The translations under genes were made by a program, and so were the position numbers. A DNA stretch of 64,000 nt from Arcuatula senhousia (lineage: Eukaryota > Mollusca > Bivalvia > Mytilida > Mytilidae). Positions 48,601 to 54,600 of the stretch are shown piece after piece (positions within the stretch are counted from its first letter, which is position 1; every line of letters begins with the position of its first letter). The notes beneath the pieces are model-generated. The model searched no databases. It was given only the letters and a program-made list of their open reading frames with translations, and was not told the DNA's origin. Location: NCBI GenBank assembly GCA_963971305.1, contig OZ020306.1:70405022-70469021 (forward strand), read 5' to 3'.

Positions 48601-51600
48601 AAGTTATAATAAAAATATAACTAACAATTCATTCTTAAAGCCCTCAAAGTTATATGTAAATAAATATCCAAGTCCCCCCTTTTAGTAACAATTGCCGACC
48701 ATGTGAATTATGTTAGATTTACTACGGCTGTAGTAAATATTACGTCACTCCATCTCCATAAATGGTAAGAGGTTCCTTAAGGTTATCAAAGGTGGTTTAA
48801 TGGTTTGACAGCTATATCCCCTCCAGTAGTGGTAGTCTCAGAGGCACAGAAACGATGTTATCTCGCTGAGGGTCAGTCCAAGTCTGACGTCATTTCGACG
48901 CTCCGTGGTATTTATATAAAAAGGAAGTACCACCGACCACTGTCGGACAGCCGGGGCCTCTCCGTGGTACATTTCTGGTCTTCTGGTTGGTTGGTCGTAG
49001 GTTACACCGTGACCCGGAAGTACTAATCGTAAACATGGTCGGCAAAGTGAAAGTACAAAACGTACTTGGAAAACATGGGAATAAAAGGGGAATATGGGCT
49101 TACCACAACCTTACACAAAGGGGAAATCAACCCAGTTACAATGAATACCCTTAGCCCGAACTGGTCAACAAATAAGAGGGACGAGCAAGGTGTACGTTTA
49201 TCAAAATAAAGCACAACTGGCGACCTGGGGCTGACCGCCGTTTGCATGGGTAAAACAATGGAACGAACTCTGAATTTAACCTTACAAAACGTTTCCCAAG
49301 AAATACACACACATAGTTATAACAACAATAACAAATACTTCATGTAATGTCCATATCGCGAGTGACTGGCAGTAAAGCGCAAACATAGAAAATAACAAAG
49401 AGTGTTTACTGACAGTCAGAAATAAACATCATTACAAACCTACAGCTTACACCCTAGCCGTGACAATATCTATGTTTGTTGTTAACATTTCATTTCCACA
49501 GGGAGACCACACATTGGACATTATAGTTGAGAACTTAGGAAGGGTCAACTTTGTAATGAAAGGGTCACAGGTCATGAACTTAGAAAGAAAAGGTAATGAA
49601 AGGGTCACAGGTCATGGACTTAGAAAGAAAAGGTTGAGTCTGAAGCTTTAATACACAAGAACTTTTGATAAACCAATTACTGGCAGTATTGGTTCTCTAT
49701 AAGGTAACCATATTTTTGCCTCACACTCATTTCTCGATGCTGAATTTCAAATGGAGTTTAACCAGTTAATTAAGAATGATTATTTAGACCTATAGTATGT
49801 TAGAATAACTTTAAAAAGTCTCCTGTCTGTTTTCCATTACAGATTAAGCCTTATATAAATTGTAAACTGTTCATGGATGCTGAATGTCATAATGAAGATA
49901 CCAGTGTTCACAACTGTCATGATACTAGTATAAAATATGATACCATGGATTTATCAATATTAATGGGAATCTGTTTTCATGGGTTTTCAAAATAAAGATG
50001 TTGTGTTAGATTATTCACTTTGTGATTTGCACTTATTGCCAGAAAGATTCAATTTGAATCAAATACTTTGTTGGATTCTGTTTTTGGTGGCTATCCATGA
50101 AAATTAGAAATAGTGAAATCACTGTAGTATTTTTTGCAGGTATAAATGGTGAGATACTGATTGATGGAAAAACTGTGCAGAACTGGACCATATATCCTCT
50201 GTCTTTTAATAGGAACTTTATACACAAGTAAGCTTTATGTCTTTTCATTTGATTTTACAGAGGATGGTCTTCATTAAGTGCCATTCTCTGTAAGAATCAG
50301 GCAATGGGTGAATCATGATTTAAAAAAACACACGAGTTTTAGTTTTTACATATTGAATTTTTACATAATAAGTATCCTCTTTCAGGTTGAAAGGTTGCTT
50401 TTAAAAATGCTTAAAGATTGACTTTGGGGTTTGGTGCATTATAAAATCTAGTTTAACCCACCATTTCTTTTGACATGCCTGTACAAGTCTAGACCATTGA
50501 AATGTTCATATTCTCTGGTATATCTTCCTTGTTTTGTTTTTCTCTTAAACATTGAAGGTTGGTAGTTACCTTATTTAAGGCCATTTTGGACAAGGTTTGA
50601 ATCAGAGGGGGGCAAAAATTAAATATTAGATTTTCAGTAGTATTAATAATTTCTAACAACCATTATTAAACAAGTTTTCATTCTCTTTCAGAATTTACGT
50701 CAATGATAAATACATGCCTTTATCATCTCTAACCAAGCCACCATGTTTGTTCAAGACAGAGTTCAAAATAGACAGTGCGGCTCCTAGTGATACATTCCTT
50801 ATTATGAAGGTAAGAGCCACCAAACACCACCAAAAAGCAATTTATGGTCATAGGTTCATAAACTTAACTTTCTTGGTTTATGACAATGTGCAAGAAAAAT
50901 CTGAAAAATTTACAGACATTAATACAATTTTGGCCTTGTATTCCGATAATTTTCACCCTTCTTTCGAACTAAAATTTAGTCATAAAAACTAGGAAAAACT
51001 GTTTAAGCGCACTAAAACTGATGTCTCCCCTTCCTTGAATAACACAAGTTCAATCTTGAGGTCAAAAGGTCAAAGTCACAATGACATACATTGTACAACA
51101 ATTTTTTTAATAATGATACATCTACATTCTAAAGCCCTATGTCAAAGGATACAAAAGTTATGGCCTGGAAGGCTTTGCACGTCAAATTAGCATTTATTTG
51201 ACATTGAAGTCACAGGTCAAAGTCATTATGGTTGATGGTGACACCTTGTTCCAATGATGACACATTAAAATGTGAAAATTCAAAGCTTTTTGAATAGGAT
51301 TAAAATATATATGGCCCAGACATGTTTTATGTGTAAAAATAGCATAAATTTGACCTTGAGGTCAAAAGTCAAGGTCATATGAAGGCCATTCTGGTACGCG
51401 ACACATCGTCTCATGGCGAAACATCCACATGCTAAATATGAAAGGATAAAAAGTCATGACCAGGACACACTTTGTACATAAAATTAGCATTAATTTGACC
51501 TTGAGGTCAAGGTCATTCTGGTACTGGACACATCGTCTCATGGTGATACATCCACATGCCAAATATCAAAGCCCTATGTCAAAGAACAAAAAAGTAATGG

Positions 51601-54600
51601 CCTGGAACACTTTGGATGTAAAAAGAGCATTAATTTGACCTTGAGGTCAAAGGTCAAGGTCATGTGAAGGTCATTCTGGTATGCGACACATCCACCTGCC
51701 AAATATCAAACAATAAAAAGTTATGACCAGGACACACTTTGCATGTAAAATTAACTTTAATTTGACTTTGAGGTCAAAGGTCAAGGTCATATGAAGGTGA
51801 TTTTGGTAAGCCACACATGATCTCGTGGTAATTTATCAACATGTTAAATATTAAAGCCCTATGCCAAAGAACAAAAAAAGTTATGGCACAGACACACTTT
51901 CCATGTAAAATAAGCATTAATTTAACCTTGAGGTCAAAGGACAAGGTCATATGAAGATCATTCTGGTACGTGACACATTGTCTCATGGTGATACATCCAC
52001 ATGCAAAATATCAAAGCCTTATGTCAAAGAACAAAAAAGTTATGGCCCAGAACACTTTGGATGTAAAAAATAGCATTACCGGTAATTTGACCTTGAGGTC
52101 AAAGGTCAAGGTCATATGAAGGTAATTCTGGTACGCGACACATCGTCTCATGTTGCTACATCTACATATCAAATATCAAAGCCCTATCTCAAAGGATAAA
52201 AAAGTTATGGCCCGGACAGGCCTTGTATGAGAAGAAAAACAATGTGTCTCCCCCTTCTGGGAAGGGGAGACATAATTATTGAGCAAGTGCAACTGTCAAA
52301 ATCAAAGTGATCTACTAATATAAAGTTGCTGCAACACCTTTTAAGCTCTTGCATGTTAATGTTGAACTAATAGTTGATAAATTAAAAGCTGGTAAATGTT
52401 ATTAATTTGGTGTAAGTTATTCATCTCTGCTGTACTGCATCTGCAGTATAAAATGTCATTTGTTACTTTTAATTACTGTTGTAGGGTTGGGGTAAAGGTA
52501 TTGTGTTTGTCAATGAGCACCACCTAGGTAGATACTGGGATATAGGACCACAGAGAACACTGTTTGTACCAGCACCCTACCTTAAGGCAGGATGGAATCA
52601 GGTGAGAGGGGGACAGGAAACAGGGGGAGAGGGTGGAGGGAAGATACTGGAGTATAGGACCACAGAGAACACTGTTTGTACCAGCACCCTACCTCAAGGC
52701 AGGATGGAATCAGGTAAGAGGGGGACAGGAAACAGGGGGAGAGGGTGGAGGGAAGATACTGGAGTATAGGACCACAGAGAACACTGTTTTGTACCAGCAC
52801 CCTACCTCAAGGCAGGATGGAATCAGGTAAGAGGGGGACAGGAAAAGGGGGGGGGGTGGAGGGTAGATACTGGTATATAGGACCACAGAGAACACTGTTT
52901 GTACCGCACCCTACCTCAAGGCAGGATGGAATCAGGTGAGAGGGGGACAGGAAACAGGGGGAGGGGGTGGAGGGAAGATACTGCAGTATAGGACCACAGA
53001 GAACACTGTTTGTACCGCACCCTACCTCAAGGCAGGATGGAATCAGGTGAGAGGGGGACAGGAAACAGGGGGTGGGGGTGGAGGGAAGATACTGGAGTAT
53101 AGGACCACAGAGAACGCTGTTTGTACTGCACCCTACCTCAAGGCAGGATGGAATCAGGTAAGAGGGGGACAGGAAACAGGGGGAGGGGGTGGAGGGAAGA
53201 TACTGCAGTATAGGACCACAGAGAACACTGTTTGTACCGCACCCTACCTCAAGGCAGGATGGAATCAGGTGAGAGGGGGACAGGAATCGGGGGCGGGGGG
53301 GGGGATGGAGGGAAGATACTGGAGTATAGGACCACAGAGAACACAGTTTGTACCAGCCCCCTACCTCAAGGCAGGATGGAATCAGGTGAGAGGGGGACAG
53401 GAAACAGGGGGAGGGGGTGGAGGGAAGATACTGGAGTATAGGACCACAGAGAACACTGTTTGTACCAGCCCCCTACCTCAAGGCAGGATGGAATCAGGTG
53501 AGAGGGGGACAGGAAACAGGGGGGTTGGGGGGGGGGTGGTGGTGGAGGGAAGATACTGGAGTATAGGACCACAGAGAACACTGTTTGTACCAGCTCCCTA
53601 CCTCAAGGCTGGATGGAATCAGGTGAGAGGGGGACTGGAAACAGGGGGGGGGGGATGGAGGGTAGGTACTGGAGTATTGGACCACAGAGAACATTGTATG
53701 TACCAGCTCCCTACCTCAAGGCTGGATGGAATCAGGTGAGAGGGGGACAGGAAACAGGGGGGGGTGGAGGGTAGATACTGGAGTATAGGACCACAGAGAA
53801 CACTGTTTGTACCAGCACCCTACCTCAAGGCAGGATGGAATCAGGTGAGAGGGGGACTGGAAACAGGGGGGGGGTGAAGGGAAGATACTGGAGTATAGGA
53901 CCACAGAGAACACTGTTTGTATCAGCACCCTACCTCAAGGCTGGATGGAATCAGGTGAGAGGGGGACAGGAAACAGGGGGGGTGGAGGGAAGATACTGGA
54001 GTATTGGACCACAGAGAAAACTGTTTGTACTGCACCCTACCTCAAGGCAGGATGGAATCAGGTGAGAGGGGGACAGGACCAGGGGGAGGGGATGGAGGGA
54101 AGATACTGGAGTATAGGACCACAGAGAACACTGTATGTACCAGCCCCCTACCTCAAGGCAGGATGGAATCAGGTAAGAGGGGGTAGTTTGGGGGTGGGGT
54201 GGGTAAGAGACCCGGTGGTGTAGTGGTTAACGTGTCAGACTACTAACACCAAGGTTTGTGGTTCGATTCTTGTCCGGGATGAAAATTTCATGAATCAATT
54301 TTCCGACTCTCTCTTGACACCATTTGGGAAAATGGTCTCAAGAAATGATGCTTGTCCTTCAGAAGGGACGAGAAAGGTTGTCTCGTGTATGTGGAGAGCA
54401 ATACCTCATGCACGTTAAAGACCCCTTTGTAGAGTTCGATAAGAGAAGGCTCAATGGGGGCCGCTACAAAGGCCACACTCGCAAACTGCTAGCTGGAGAG
54501 GGATTCACATAAGCATCAAGCTTGTTTCCCAATCCAGGATAAATAGATATGTAAGATACCAGAGTATTGGTCCGCAGAAAAACCTGTATGCCCCAGCACC

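Larger units (their letters stand above)
48297..49465 (+). mobile_element. Possible solo LTR with promoter-like core in intron 13
   Basis: This GC-richer block begins TGTTAACCCT and ends CCGTGACA, flanked on both sides by ATAT (48293-48296 and 49466-49469), the TG...CA form with a short target duplication expected of an LTR. It contains a TGACGTCA motif (48885-48892) and TATATAAA (48913-48920), spaced as in an RNA polymerase II promoter. No internal retroviral-type region is adjacent. The four-base duplication is short enough to be chance. Confidence 0.4.

Noticed and set aside
52936..53739. A 267-codon open frame as a glycine-rich repeat protein
   Set aside because: It arises from the 111-bp period (37 codons) of the exon 17 donor array and its upper half is out of frame with the true exon.
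54206..54280. A tRNA gene
   Set aside because: A and B boxes are present, but the sequence continues into a conserved SINE body with other copies; no proper cloverleaf was evident.
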